A stretch of 64,000 nucleotides of DNA from JAGNLA01 sp964472265 (GTDB taxonomy: Bacteria > Caldisericota > Caldisericia > JAAYUI01): contig CAYYJO010000001.1 of assembly GCA_964472265.1 (NCBI GenBank), forward strand, positions 1 to 64,000, given 5' to 3'. Under the pieces are notes generated by a model. It was given only the letters and a program-made list of their open reading frames with translations. It had not been told where the DNA came from and did not search any database. The number at the start of each line of letters is the position of its first letter. Positions within the stretch are counted from its first letter, which is position 1. Below are positions 31,347-41,208 of the stretch, piece after piece. Position numbers and translations under genes: made by a program.

Positions 31347-33122
31347 CTAAGGTCTGACCTCGAGTGAAAGTGTTATGGTCTTTGTTTCGCTGTTGTAGTC
31401 GACCTTTGCGCCAAGCGCTTCGGCAATAAACCTGAATGGAACCATGACTCTTCCAACGAGAAGGATTGCCTTTGAGCCGATTGGCGTTGGATTTCCGTTG
31501 ATCATGGCTGTGTCTTTGTCAAGCGTTATCAAGATTGTTTTGTCCCTGAGGACGATTGAGGCTGTCTTGGTGACTGCATCCCAGTTGACAACTGCGCCAA
31601 ATGCGTCGGCTACAGCACGCAAAGGGACTAGTGTTTTTCCGCCAATTATCTGTGGTGCCGGCTTTATGGCTACTTCTTTGTCATTGACCATCATTTTTTC
31701 AGAACCGATCACCAAAATGATGTTAGAGTTCAGAATGTTTATGATTTTACCAACGTTTTTCTTGATCATGTTCCCGTATTTGTCGGTTGCCTTGACCTCA
31801 ACCTGTGTGATGCTTGGGGCAGGAAGAAGTGTAATTGTAGCTTTGAACTTGTCGCCATCAACGGTTGCTGTGACATTGTTTACAACGACTGTTGCTCCTG
31901 GCTCTACAGTGCCGGTGATTGTGTACTGAAGCTGATTTGTGACCTCGATAATTTCATCAACCTTGAAATCTGGCGGTGTTTTGTCTGCTTTGATGTAGGC
32001 GCCGAGACTTATCATCAGAAAATCTGATGTACCCCAGGTGACTTTTATTGCCCCTTCATATTGAGTATTCGGTTTGACTTTGTCAGGGTTGATTGCTATT
32101 TCTACGTCAGCTCTTTTTGTTTTCTCGATTTTGATGGTTTCTGGCGTTACCGTGAACCAGTCCTCGGTTGCCTCAAGTTTGCAGTCGGCGTCCATATCTC
32201 CGTAATTAGAGAGCTTAATTTTTTGCGATTTGAGCTTGTCAATTTCTATTTGTCCGAAATCAACTTCAGTTTTGTCGGCAATGATTTTTGGCGCCGGCGT
32301 GTATGTGTATGTCAACGGAGTTTTGGGGCTTTCAATATTCCATGGGGAAACGCCACAAACGCCGTACTTGTATGTTGTGCCGGCTACAACGTCGCAATCT
32401 TTATAGAAAGTTGCATTTGAGGGAACAGTGCCTACAAGCGTGCCATCCCTGTAAATCCTGTAATTCTCTACTTGCATTTCACCACTCATTGATTGAGGTT
32501 TCTGCCAAGAGATCTTTACACAACCAATGTCGTTTTCTGCTTTTAAATTCTGTGGGTTGAGTGGTTGTGTTGTGTCGGCAAAATCAACCTGTTTGTCAGA
32601 CCACTCGGTTTCATCCGTTTGAGTAAAAACCTTTGTTTCAGTATTGAATGTTCCCATAATAAACTGAATGTTTGCACAGACCAATTTAATATTGTTGGAA
32701 GTTTCAATGTCCTCAATCATCGAATAATTCATGTCTTTTTCAGAGTATTTAAAAATTGCTGTTCCTGGCGCATATTGTATACCAAGTGAATTTTGGATGA
32801 TGCCTGCTTTACCTGTTGTATCCGTCATCTTAAGTGTGAATATGATACCAACGATTTCTGGTGGTGAAGCATAGTACCTGGAATGAACTTCCATGGAAAA
32901 TTCGATTTTTCTAACCTGTTTGCCTTCTGAGTTCCTAGTTCTGAAAATCTCGAGCGTTACTCTTTTTATATCGTTAGGCTCACCTTTTAATTCTGCAGGA
33001 TCGTTTATCTCAATTCTGTTGACCCCCTGACAATTGACAGGTTCATCATCGGCTTTCATTGTTGCGGGGACAATAACGATTGCCATCACAAAACACACGA
33101 GCAGGCTGAAAATCTTTTTCAT
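31347..33122 (-). CDS. Exported protein with FN3, Ig-like and copper-amine-oxidase-N-type domains
   Basis: The 591-residue protein has a signal peptide (about 1-24), an N-terminal beta-rich region of no recognised family (about 30-185), and a fibronectin type III domain (about 190-285; CVKISWQKPQSMSG, ENYRIYRDGTLVGTVP). An Ig-like/ASPM-like segment follows (about 290-385; VDFGQIEIDKLKSQKIKLSN), then an Ig-like 'VTGTVEPGATVVVNN'-type domain, and a C-terminal domain (about 470-591) with TLVPLRAVADAFGAVVNWD and VMVPFRFIAEALGAKVDYN. The role is probably adhesion or wall attachment. It is a single gene with its own promoter and terminator. Confidence 0.8.
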   Translation of the reverse strand: MKKIFSLLVCFVMAIVIVPATMKADDEPVNCQGVNRIEINDPAELKGEPNDIKRVTLEIFRTRNSEGKQVRKIEFSMEVHSRYYASPPEIVGIIFTLKMTDTTGKAGIIQNSLGIQYAPGTAIFKYSEKDMNYSMIEDIETSNNIKLVCANIQFIMGTFNTETKVFTQTDETEWSDKQVDFADTTQPLNPQNLKAENDIGCVKISWQKPQSMSGEMQVENYRIYRDGTLVGTVPSNATFYKDCDVVAGTTYKYGVCGVSPWNIESPKTPLTYTYTPAPKIIADKTEVDFGQIEIDKLKSQKIKLSNYGDMDADCKLEATEDWFTVTPETIKIEKTKRADVEIAINPDKVKPNTQYEGAIKVTWGTSDFLMISLGAYIKADKTPPDFKVDEIIEVTNQLQYTITGTVEPGATVVVNNVTATVDGDKFKATITLLPAPSITQVEVKATDKYGNMIKKNVGKIINILNSNIILVIGSEKMMVNDKEVAIKPAPQIIGGKTLVPLRAVADAFGAVVNWDAVTKTASIVLRDKTILITLDKDTAMINGNPTPIGSKAILLVGRVMVPFRFIAEALGAKVDYNSETKTITLSLEVRP

Positions 33123-33151
33123 AACAACTCCATTATCAATAGGCTGATATT

Positions 33152-33179
33152 AATTTACATCTGTATGATTCATTTGCAA
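33152..33179 (-). promoter_or_regulatory. Promoter of the FN3/copper-amine-oxidase-N gene
   Basis: On the minus strand, TTGCAA (33174-33179) and TAAATT (33152-33157) are 16 bp apart. Confidence 0.5.
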
Positions 33180-33191
33180 CTCCCCAAATAA

Positions 33192-33223
33192 ATAAAAAAG
33201 CCGGAATCAAAGATTCCGGCTTT
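33192..33223 (-). terminator. Terminator of the 597-residue exported-protein gene
   Basis: AAAGCCGGAATC and GATTCCGGCTTT form a 12-bp stem with a 3-base loop. On the minus strand a T-run follows. Confidence 0.92.
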
Positions 33224-33239
33224 GTATATACGCAATTTT

Positions 33240-35033
33240 TTACGGCTGTGGCGGCTGTGGGGTTGGCTGTCCGCCTTCATCGCCTTGGCCAGGGTTTGGC
33301 TGCGGGTTGTTTGGCGGTCTGTCGACTTTGACAATTGAGAATGCAGTGTTTGTGCCATTATTCTCTTCAAACTCCACCATCACCCAGTCGTCTGCCTTGA
33401 ACTGGTCTGCCTTTGCTTCCTTTTTACCATCTTTATCGATTGTGTAGAACTTTGTATTTGAGTTAATGACAAAATCAACCGTCTTGCTGTCGTTGTTCTT
33501 GTCATCTTTCTGCCTGCCCATTTCCGGCTTCTCGATTGTAAGCTTTTCAGCGGTAATTGCTGTAATCTTACCCATCGTAACTGGTTTTGGGAATTCGTTG
33601 ATCACTGTGATCATGAATACTGTTCCAGAAATTGTTTTAGGTGTTGTGTCGTCGTTTGGCTTTACGTTTTCGCCTGGCTGCCTGTTTGCTGCACCGTTTA
33701 CGATGACGCTGATTACAAGCTTGTCACCGGCCTTTATGTCTGAGGCGCTGATCATTTCAGGTCTCTTGCCTTCTTCGCCTATCTTTGCGTACTTGCATTC
33801 TGGATCAACGGCAAGAGTGATTGAGTTGTCGCCCTTGTACTGCTTGAATGTAACGCTGTAATCGCCGAAGTTTTCAAGGGTTCCAAAAACCTTTACTTCC
33901 CTTGATGTCTTTGGATTTGGGATGTCCTGAAGAACCCTGACGGTGTAGGCGTAGAGTGACCATGATCCATTGTTTTCCTTCATCTGGACGGTCATGAGGA
34001 GCTTATCCTGTTCCCTGATATTTGCTGGATCGATCTTTTCAATCTTGTCGCCAGTGCTCAGAACAAACACTGTGTTAGAATCATATTTTACTTCAACAGT
34101 CTTTGGACCACGGTTCTTTTCTGGTGGGTTTGGCGTTTCGCCATCGAGTGGCTTCGGGTTCTGTCCGCCCTTGTCGTCGCCCTTGCCTGGCGCTGGATCC
34201 TGTCCGCCTCTGTCATTTCCGCCTTCACCTGTTCTTGCCTGAACGATTGGTGAAACCTTCATCACTGAGTTTTCCGATGAAGCGAATGTTGCAAGGAGTT
34301 GCTGTTTTGGCATTTCAGGGAAGTTGTCCATAACAGCAAAGGAAATTGCGAAAATTTGTGCATCCTTCTTGCCTTCCTTGCCCTTTTCAACCAATGGCAT
34401 GACTGAAACGGCAACCTTCGAACCGGCCTTAACATCTGAAAGAGAGAGCTGGGTGAAGTTTTCCTTGTCATCAGTCTTGAACACAAGAACATTATCGCCG
34501 AGATTGAAAGTCCTTGCTTCCGGCTTCTTGTCTTCTGAGTATGGACCATATGGCATGATTGAAACTGAGGTCTTGTCAATCTTTTCGACGGTTCCAAGCA
34601 TGTCTCTGCCCTTTATGCCCATTGCAAGGAGCTTGAGATCCGGCTTAACAACTGTTCTGGCAAATTCCTTGCCAGTTTTGCCTTCTTCGGATGGTGAACC
34701 GAAGATTGAGTTGATGAAAACCCAGTCACCCTTCTTGAGGGTTGTTGGTTCAATCTTCTCTGGCTTGTTGCCTGCTGTTGCACTCACATACTCAGTCAGA
34801 CCAGCAACGGCTGTGACTTCGGTGTTTGCTGTTTCTGGAAGGAAGGTTACGTTTACAGTTGAAATCCAGTCGTTAACCTTTGTGTAGGAGTCAAAGACTG
34901 CAACTCTTCCAAAACCATTCATACCTGGTCTATTGTCATTTCTGTCTCTGGGCTGCTCAAATGCGAATGCTGCTGGGGTTGCAAGCAGAAGTGCTGTCAC
35001 CGCTGCCATTATTGCTAGTGTGCTCTTTCTCAT
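33240..35033 (-). CDS. Exported protein with repeated DUF5666-like beta domains
   Basis: The 597-residue protein has a signal peptide (MRKSTLAIMAAVTALLLATP...) and about four related beta-rich units. Each has a pattern like 'G-x-I/V-x-x-I...V-x-x-x-T-x-x-(F/V)...I-x-x-G-D-K/W-V/L-x-V-x'. Examples are LGTVEKIDKTSVSIMPYGP, VFGTLENFGDYSVTFKQYKG and MGKITAITAEKLTIEKPEMG, with hinge elements LKKGDWVFIN, IREQDKLLMTV, IKAGDKLVISV and FKADDWVMVEF. A Gly/Asp/Pro-rich linker lies in the middle (about 270-305) and the tail is proline-rich (PNNPQPNPGQGDEGG). I do not recognise a function. AGGAGG precedes the ATG, and an inverted repeat lies upstream. Confidence 0.75.
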   Translation of the reverse strand: MRKSTLAIMAAVTALLLATPAAFAFEQPRDRNDNRPGMNGFGRVAVFDSYTKVNDWISTVNVTFLPETANTEVTAVAGLTEYVSATAGNKPEKIEPTTLKKGDWVFINSIFGSPSEEGKTGKEFARTVVKPDLKLLAMGIKGRDMLGTVEKIDKTSVSIMPYGPYSEDKKPEARTFNLGDNVLVFKTDDKENFTQLSLSDVKAGSKVAVSVMPLVEKGKEGKKDAQIFAISFAVMDNFPEMPKQQLLATFASSENSVMKVSPIVQARTGEGGNDRGGQDPAPGKGDDKGGQNPKPLDGETPNPPEKNRGPKTVEVKYDSNTVFVLSTGDKIEKIDPANIREQDKLLMTVQMKENNGSWSLYAYTVRVLQDIPNPKTSREVKVFGTLENFGDYSVTFKQYKGDNSITLAVDPECKYAKIGEEGKRPEMISASDIKAGDKLVISVIVNGAANRQPGENVKPNDDTTPKTISGTVFMITVINEFPKPVTMGKITAITAEKLTIEKPEMGRQKDDKNNDSKTVDFVINSNTKFYTIDKDGKKEAKADQFKADDWVMVEFEENNGTNTAFSIVKVDRPPNNPQPNPGQGDEGGQPTPQPPQP

Positions 35034-35049
35034 ATCTACCTCCTGGGTA

Positions 35050-35070
35050 ATTACTACTGTACATAGTAAT
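35050..35070. repeat. Inverted repeat upstream of the DUF5666-like gene
   Basis: ATTACTA (35050-35056) and TAGTAAT (35064-35070) are exact inverted 7-mers around CTGTACA. The repeat lies between the gene's likely promoter and its ribosome site, so an operator or 5'-UTR hairpin is possible. Confidence 0.5.
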
Positions 35071-35103
35071 ACGATGGAAATTTAAAAAAGTCAGGTTAGG
35101 TTA

Positions 35104-35138
35104 AATAAAAAAAGGCGGTTTCTTTAAAACCGCCTTTT
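35104..35138 (-). terminator. Terminator of the rpoB-EFG-rpoC operon
   Basis: AAAAGGCGGTTT pairs with AAACCGCCTTTT around a 5-base loop (35122-35126). On the minus strand a long T-run follows. Confidence 0.93.
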
Positions 35139-35154
35139 CATGAGGATTGGATAG

Positions 35155-38100
35155 CTATTGTGCTGCTTGAGGCGGGACGTCTGACAACAGAGTTAGCTCT
35201 TCCGATTTCTCCGGTTCGACCTTTACGCTAATGCCACGATACTGCTCTGTGCCTGTTCCAGCCGGAATAAGTTGACCGACAATGACGGCTTCCTTGAGAC
35301 CATGGATCGGGTCGTACTTGCCCTTGATGGCTGCTTCGGCGAGAACCCTTGGGGTTTCCTGGAAGGATGCAGCTGAAAGGAAGGATTCTGAGGTGATGGC
35401 TGACTTTGTGACACGCTGGAGGATCGGTTCGAAGGTTGCCGGTTTCTTGTTTTGTGCGATAAGAACCCTGTTCTCTTCTTCGACTTCCTGCTTGTCCTGG
35501 GTTTCTCCTGGCAGGAACTTTGAGTCGCCGGTGTCTTTGATTCTGACCCTGCGAAGAAGCTGGCGGATTATGACTTCAATGTGTTTGTCGTTGATGTCTG
35601 AACCCTGAAGCTTGTAAACTTTCTGGATTGATTCGATGAGGTATGCTTGTGTTGCGTCGACGCCGCGGACTTTGAGGAGTTCGTGCGGGTTGAGCGAACC
35701 TTCAGAGATGGCCTCGCCTGCTTCAACTTCCTCTCCCTCTTTGACGAGAAGTCTGTAGGAGTATGGAATTTCGTATGAACGGATTTCGCCTTCTTTGCTG
35801 GTCACTGTCACCTTGAGGGTATCGCGCCCTGGCTCGAGGCTTACTTTGCCTGAGATTTCTGCAATTGGAGCTTCACCTTTTGGTCTCCTTGCTTCGAAGA
35901 GTTCCTCGACACGGGGAAGACCCTGGGTGATGTCGACGGCAGCAATACCGCCTGAGTGGAAGGTTTTCAGTGTGAGCTGAGTGCCTGGTTCTCCGATTGA
36001 CTGTGCAGCGACAATGCCGACAGCTTCACCGACGTTGACAAGGTTGCCTGACGAAAGGTCTCTGCCGTAACACTTGACGCATACGCCTTCGTGGCTTTCG
36101 CATGTGAGGGCAGAACGGACTTTCGCCTGGAGGATGCCTGAATCGTTTATCAGTTCTACAGCCGCTTCATCGATGATGCAGTCTGCCTGAACGATCACTT
36201 TTGGATCACCGGTTGCGACCTTGATCATGTCCTTGCCGAGCTTCTTGGCCTGCTTGAGCATGGTTTTTGAAATCTTTGTGCCGGCCGTGTAGATGATCTT
36301 TCCGTAGAGGGCGAGGTCTTCGGCAAGTGTTTCGCCAACGATTGATTCTTCCTCAACCTTCTCGAGCCTGCTTGGGTATGTCACGATGTCGTCGATTGCA
36401 ATACGGCCAAGGATTCTGTCGCCAAGCGTCTTGATTACACGCTTGCCGTCGTATAGCGGGTTGATGACTATTCCGTCGACAACCGTTCTCACCACTGCAT
36501 TTGTGACATTTGCCTCGTCCATCTGGAGCGCTTTTTTCCAGGTGACCGTCTGGCCGTCTTTTATAATGACTTCTCCGGTTTGTGGATTGACGATGTCCCC
36601 GATTGCTGATTTTCCAACAGCCTGTCTTGAGATCGGTTTTACGACCTTGCCGGCAATGATTATTGGCGAAATTTCAGACGTAGCGCAGTCGGTTTCCCTC
36701 ACGATTGTGTCGTGGGATACGTCGACGAGCCTTCTGGTAAGGTAGCCTGAGTCTGAAGTTCTCAGAGCGGTGTCAGCCTGTCCTTTTCTTGAACCGTGTG
36801 TTGACATGAAGTACTCAAGCACGGTCAAGCCCTCTTTGAAGTTTGATTTGATCGGGTATTCGATGATTTTGTTGTTGGGGTCAGTCATAAGACCGCGGAT
36901 TCCGACCATCTGGTTGATCTGGGCCGGTGAGCCTCTGGCGCCTGAGTTTGCCATCATAAAGATCGAGTCGAGTTTTCCGAAGTTGCTGAATACAGCCGCC
37001 TTGATGTCGTCGGTGGCTGTCATCCATGTGGTGATGATGGCTTCAAAACGCTCGTTTTCGCTGATGAATCCCCTGTTGAAGAATTCAACGATTTTTGCGT
37101 GTTCTTCGTCAGCTTTTTTCAGTATTTCAGAACGTTTTGGCGGAATCTTCATGTCATCAAGTCCGACTGTTACTCCAGCGATTGTTGCCATTTCAAAGCC
37201 GATTTCCTTGATAGTGTCGAGGAATTCACCTGTGATTGCCGGACCATAGCTTCTGTAGCATTCTTTGATGTGAATGATTATGTTCTTGTTGAGCATGAGG
37301 TCGTTGAAGAATGGGAGGTCCCACTCTCCATTCACATTTTCGTCTCCAGCGAGCCTTGCAACTTCAGCCCTGTGGATGACCGATTGTTCAAGTTCCTGTC
37401 TGATGCGGCCATTGTAGATGATTCTGCCGATGGTCGTGGTGATCTCGGCTCCGCCCTTGCTGGTTGACTTCTTGAATTTTCCGCCCTCATAATAGGATTT
37501 ACCGTAAGGAATTCTGTATTTTACTATGTCGCGAAGTCTGACAAGCCTTGCCTCGAGCGCTGCCTGGGCTTCGAAGAAATTGTCGAATGTAAGCTTGGTT
37601 TCACGGTCGCCTTCAAGGTTGACGTAATAAACTCCAAGCACGATGTCCTGAATCGGCTGGAATGTCGGTGCACCGGTTGCAGGAGAAAGGATTGACTGTG
37701 AAGCGAGCATGAGGATGAGCGATTCCATCTGGGCTGAAAGGGTGAGAGGGATATGGACGGCCATCTGGTCACCGTCGAAGTCAGCGTTGAATGGCTGGCA
37801 AACAAGCGGTGGGATCTGTAGAGCCTTTCCTTCAACAAGTATTGGTTCAAAAGCCTCGATACCGAGTCTGTGAAGCGTTGGGGCGCGGTTGAGAAGAACA
37901 GGGTGTCCCTTTACGACTTCCGAGAGAATCTTGTAAACCTCTGGATGCTGCTGGTCGATGAGCGACCTTGCCTGTCTGAGGCTCTGTGTGAAGCCAGTTC
38001 TTACAAGGCCTTCCATGACGAATGGCTTGAAGAGCTCGACTGCCATTTCTTTCGGAAGACCGCACTGGTCGACCTTGAGCTGCGGGTTGACAACGATGAC

Positions 38101-39108
38101 TGAACGGCCTGAGTAGTCAACGCGTTTTCCAAGCAGGTTCTGTCTGAAGCGTCCTTCTTTGCCCTTGAGGATGTCCGAGAGTGATTTGAGTGGCCTCTGG
38201 GCTGTCCCAAGGATTGGCCTGTCTCTCTTTGAGTTGTCAAAGAGGGCGTCGACAGATTCCTGGAGCATACGCTTCTCGTTCTGGATCATGATGTCAGGAG
38301 CCTTGACTTCAACGAGCTTTTTGAGTCGTGTGTTCCTGTTGATGACGCGCTGGTAAAGGTCGTTGAGGTCGGCTGTAGCAAACCTGCCACCTTCAAGCGG
38401 AATCAATGGCCTGAGGTCTGGCGGGATTACCGGAATGACTTCCAGAATCATGTTTGTTGGTGATCTGAGAGTGTCCTTGAATGCCTGGATGACTTCGAGC
38501 CTCTTGATGGCCTTGACCTTCTTCTGGGCATTGCCGGAAGAGAGTTCGTCGACAAGTTCAAGTTCGACTTTCGGGATTTCGAGTTCGTTGATCAGGTCGA
38601 GGATTGCCTCGGCACCCTTTTTGGCTACGAAATTATGTTTTTTCTTGTATTCCCTGTACTCTTCATCGGTGAGCAGCTGCATCTTCGCAAGCGGTGAGTT
38701 GCCTGGGTCGATGACGATGTAATTGATGAAGTAAACGACCTTCTCGAGCACTTTTGAGGTGATCTTCAGAAGTAGGGCGATGTAAGGGAGTGTCTTTAGG
38801 TACCATGTGTGGACGATTGGGGCTGCAAGCTCGATGTGGCCGAAGCGCTCACGTCTCACCTTGTTGACAGTTACTTCAACGCCGCAGCGGTCGCAGATGA
38901 CGCCTTTGTACCTTGCGCCTTTAAACTTTCCGCATCTGCACTCGTAGTCGCGGTGCGGACCAAAGATTTTTTCGCAGAAGAGTCCGTCTGGTTCAGGCTT
39001 GAAGTTGCGGTAGGAAATCGTCTCCGATTTCTTGACCTCGCCATGACTCCATGACCTGATCTCTTCCGGTGTGGCAAGCAGAATTTGAACTGCCTGATTG
39101 TTATCCAC
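35155..39108 (-). CDS. rpoC: RNA polymerase subunit beta'
   Basis: The 1317-residue subunit holds the catalytic magnesium site NADFDGDQMAVH (441-452). The N-terminal zinc finger (CRCGKFKGARYKGVICDRCG) and the second zinc site (ALTCESHEGVCVKCYGRD) both keep four cysteines. Other blocks include the rudder/switch area GKRVDYSGRSVIVVNP and the trigger-loop region near GSRKGQADTALRTSDSGYLT. It also contains the unit IVGETLAEDLALYGKIIYTA, which resembles the repeats of the RpoB insertion. It follows the EF-G-like gene after 9 bp, not rpoB, which is unusual. GGAGG lies in the gap. A strong terminator follows. Confidence 0.98.
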   Translation of the reverse strand: MDNNQAVQILLATPEEIRSWSHGEVKKSETISYRNFKPEPDGLFCEKIFGPHRDYECRCGKFKGARYKGVICDRCGVEVTVNKVRRERFGHIELAAPIVHTWYLKTLPYIALLLKITSKVLEKVVYFINYIVIDPGNSPLAKMQLLTDEEYREYKKKHNFVAKKGAEAILDLINELEIPKVELELVDELSSGNAQKKVKAIKRLEVIQAFKDTLRSPTNMILEVIPVIPPDLRPLIPLEGGRFATADLNDLYQRVINRNTRLKKLVEVKAPDIMIQNEKRMLQESVDALFDNSKRDRPILGTAQRPLKSLSDILKGKEGRFRQNLLGKRVDYSGRSVIVVNPQLKVDQCGLPKEMAVELFKPFVMEGLVRTGFTQSLRQARSLIDQQHPEVYKILSEVVKGHPVLLNRAPTLHRLGIEAFEPILVEGKALQIPPLVCQPFNADFDGDQMAVHIPLTLSAQMESLILMLASQSILSPATGAPTFQPIQDIVLGVYYVNLEGDRETKLTFDNFFEAQAALEARLVRLRDIVKYRIPYGKSYYEGGKFKKSTSKGGAEITTTIGRIIYNGRIRQELEQSVIHRAEVARLAGDENVNGEWDLPFFNDLMLNKNIIIHIKECYRSYGPAITGEFLDTIKEIGFEMATIAGVTVGLDDMKIPPKRSEILKKADEEHAKIVEFFNRGFISENERFEAIITTWMTATDDIKAAVFSNFGKLDSIFMMANSGARGSPAQINQMVGIRGLMTDPNNKIIEYPIKSNFKEGLTVLEYFMSTHGSRKGQADTALRTSDSGYLTRRLVDVSHDTIVRETDCATSEISPIIIAGKVVKPISRQAVGKSAIGDIVNPQTGEVIIKDGQTVTWKKALQMDEANVTNAVVRTVVDGIVINPLYDGKRVIKTLGDRILGRIAIDDIVTYPSRLEKVEEESIVGETLAEDLALYGKIIYTAGTKISKTMLKQAKKLGKDMIKVATGDPKVIVQADCIIDEAAVELINDSGILQAKVRSALTCESHEGVCVKCYGRDLSSGNLVNVGEAVGIVAAQSIGEPGTQLTLKTFHSGGIAAVDITQGLPRVEELFEARRPKGEAPIAEISGKVSLEPGRDTLKVTVTSKEGEIRSYEIPYSYRLLVKEGEEVEAGEAISEGSLNPHELLKVRGVDATQAYLIESIQKVYKLQGSDINDKHIEVIIRQLLRRVRIKDTGDSKFLPGETQDKQEVEEENRVLIAQNKKPATFEPILQRVTKSAITSESFLSAASFQETPRVLAEAAIKGKYDPIHGLKEAVIVGQLIPAGTGTEQYRGISVKVEPEKSEELTLLSDVPPQAAQ

Positions 39109-39117
39109 CGTGCCTCC

Positions 39118-41208
39118 TTAGCCTTCCTTGTCGGCTTCGAGCTTGGCCTTTTCAACAACTTCTTCGGTTACCCTTGGTGGGGCTTCTTCGTAGTGGTCGA
39201 ATTCCATTTCGAATGAACCGCGACCGCCGGTGATTGAGTTGAGGTCAATTGCGTATCTCTGGACTTCGGTAAGCGGAGCCTGTGCCTTAATGATCTGGTA
39301 CTTGCCCTTTGCTTCCGAACCGAGGATTCTTCCGCGTCTTGAGCTGATGTCACCCATGATGTCACCCATATAGGAGTCTGGGATGACGATTGTAAGATTG
39401 TAGATTGGCTCAAGAAGAACGACTCCGCCGTCTTCCATTGCCTTCTTGAATGCAAGGTTTGCGGCAAGCTTGAACGCGAGTTCCGAGCTGTCGACATCGT
39501 GGTAAGAACCGTCAAGAACAGTTATGCCAAGATCGATTACAGGATAACCGGCAAGGGTTCCCTTGACGATTGATTCTCTCATGCCCTTTTCAATGGCCGG
39601 GATGAAGTTCTTAGGAATACGTCCCTGTGTGACTGCATCTGTGAAGGTGAAACCGGTTCCCCTTGGGAGCGGTTCTGCCTTGATGATGCAATGGCCGTAC
39701 TGGCCATGTCCACCGGTCTGCTTCTTGTGCTTTCCTTCTGCCTTTTCAACGGTTTTTCTGATTGTTTCCCTGTATGGGATTCTCGGGATTGAGAGGGTGA
39801 CCTGAACGCCAAACTTGTTCTGGAGCTTTTCAGCTGCTGCGTTGATGTGCGTTTCGCCCTGACCGCCAAGGATGAACTCTCTGGCTTCTTCGCTTCTTGT
39901 GTATTCAAGCGACGGGTCTTCTTCAAGCAGCCTTGGGATGGCGGTGCCGATCTTGTCTTCGTCGGCTTTATTCTTCGGGTTGACTGCCATTCTTAGGACT
40001 GGTTTCGGGAAATCGATGCCCTTGATCAGAACCTGATATGACTGGTCGGTGAGGGTGTCGCCGGTGAGTGTGCCGACAAGTTTTGTTACAACGCCGATGT
40101 CTCCGGCCTTGAGTTCCGGAACCTGATCCTGCTTCTTTCCGAATGGGACGGCAACGGCTGAAATCCTTTCGCCAGAATCCTTCTTTGTGTTGTACGGTTT
40201 GACGTCAGTATTGAGAGTTCCCTGCATGACCTTGAAGTAGGTGATTCTTCCTACAAACGGGTCGGCAGAAGTTTTGAAGACAAGTGACGCAAACGGCTTT
40301 GATGAGTCATAGGCGAGCTTTATTTCCGATTTTGACTTGAGATCGGTAGCTTCTTCAGCTGCTGCGTGGTCTGGTGACGGGAAAAGGTCGATGATGGCGT
40401 CGAGAACGTTTGTGATGCCGACGTTTGCAAATCCTGATGAGGCAAAGATCGGGTAAATCTTGCCTGATCTGACTGACTGGTGAAGAACCTTGTTGAGCTG
40501 TTCCGGTGATGGTTTCTTGCCTTCGAGGAACATTTCGAGGAGTTCATCGTCAGATTCGGAGACGACTTCGACGAGCTTTTCGTAGTATTCATCCCTCTTG
40601 TCCTTGAGGTTTGCGGGGATTTCGCCTTCAACCATCTTCTTGCCGTTGTCCGTGAAGGTGTAGGCTTTGCCTTTGATTACGTCAACAACGCCCTTGAAGT
40701 TTGGCCCTTCGCCCATCGGGAATGTCATTACAAGGCCGCTCTTTGTGAGGCTGTCATTGATCTGGTCAAGAGCCTGGTCGAAGTTTGCGTTTTCCCTGTC
40801 GAGCTTGTTGATGACGATTGCCCTTGGGAGGTGGCGCTTGTCACAGAGTCCCCACATCTTCTCGGTTCCAACCTGAACGCCTGAAATGACGTCGATGAAG
40901 ATGATTGAAGCGTCTGCTGCCCTGATGCCTGAAATGGCTTCGCCTGCGAAGTCAAAGGCGCCCGGTGTGTCGATAAAGTTGATTTTGGTGTCCTTGTATT
41001 GGACTGGAATGAGTGAAAGGTTGATGGAAATCTGACGTTTCGCTTCATCCGGATCGAAGTCCGAGACGGTGTTGCCTGCAGCAATTGTCCCGATCCTGTC
41101 TGTTGCGCCGGTATCGTATGCCGCAGCTTCCACCCAGGAAGTTTTGCCGGAACTGCCGTGTGAGCAGAGGACTACGTTTCTGATCGCCGATGTTTCGTAA
41201 ACTTTCAT
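39118..41208 (-). CDS. Elongation factor G-like GTPase (EF-G2 type), lying between rpoB and rpoC
   Basis: The 696-residue protein has the full EF-G layout: a G domain with P-loop SHGSSGKTS (16-24) and NKLD (134-137), domain II, domain III (LGGQGETHINAAAEKLQ), domain IV (TGGHGQYGHCIIKAEP) and domain V (IYNLTIVIPDSYMGDIMGD). It belongs to the divergent EF-G2/TM1651-like group: the switch I RGITI motif reads RQISI, and the DTPGH histidine is Ala84 (DTPGAFDF). The canonical fusA is not in this window. The ATG overlaps the rpoB stop (TAATG), so translation is coupled. The group is thought to act on ribosomes with altered or no translocation activity, and its exact role here is unknown. Confidence 0.9.
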   Translation of the reverse strand: MKVYETSAIRNVVLCSHGSSGKTSWVEAAAYDTGATDRIGTIAAGNTVSDFDPDEAKRQISINLSLIPVQYKDTKINFIDTPGAFDFAGEAISGIRAADASIIFIDVISGVQVGTEKMWGLCDKRHLPRAIVINKLDRENANFDQALDQINDSLTKSGLVMTFPMGEGPNFKGVVDVIKGKAYTFTDNGKKMVEGEIPANLKDKRDEYYEKLVEVVSESDDELLEMFLEGKKPSPEQLNKVLHQSVRSGKIYPIFASSGFANVGITNVLDAIIDLFPSPDHAAAEEATDLKSKSEIKLAYDSSKPFASLVFKTSADPFVGRITYFKVMQGTLNTDVKPYNTKKDSGERISAVAVPFGKKQDQVPELKAGDIGVVTKLVGTLTGDTLTDQSYQVLIKGIDFPKPVLRMAVNPKNKADEDKIGTAIPRLLEEDPSLEYTRSEEAREFILGGQGETHINAAAEKLQNKFGVQVTLSIPRIPYRETIRKTVEKAEGKHKKQTGGHGQYGHCIIKAEPLPRGTGFTFTDAVTQGRIPKNFIPAIEKGMRESIVKGTLAGYPVIDLGITVLDGSYHDVDSSELAFKLAANLAFKKAMEDGGVVLLEPIYNLTIVIPDSYMGDIMGDISSRRGRILGSEAKGKYQIIKAQAPLTEVQRYAIDLNSITGGRGSFEMEFDHYEEAPPRVTEEVVEKAKLEADKEG

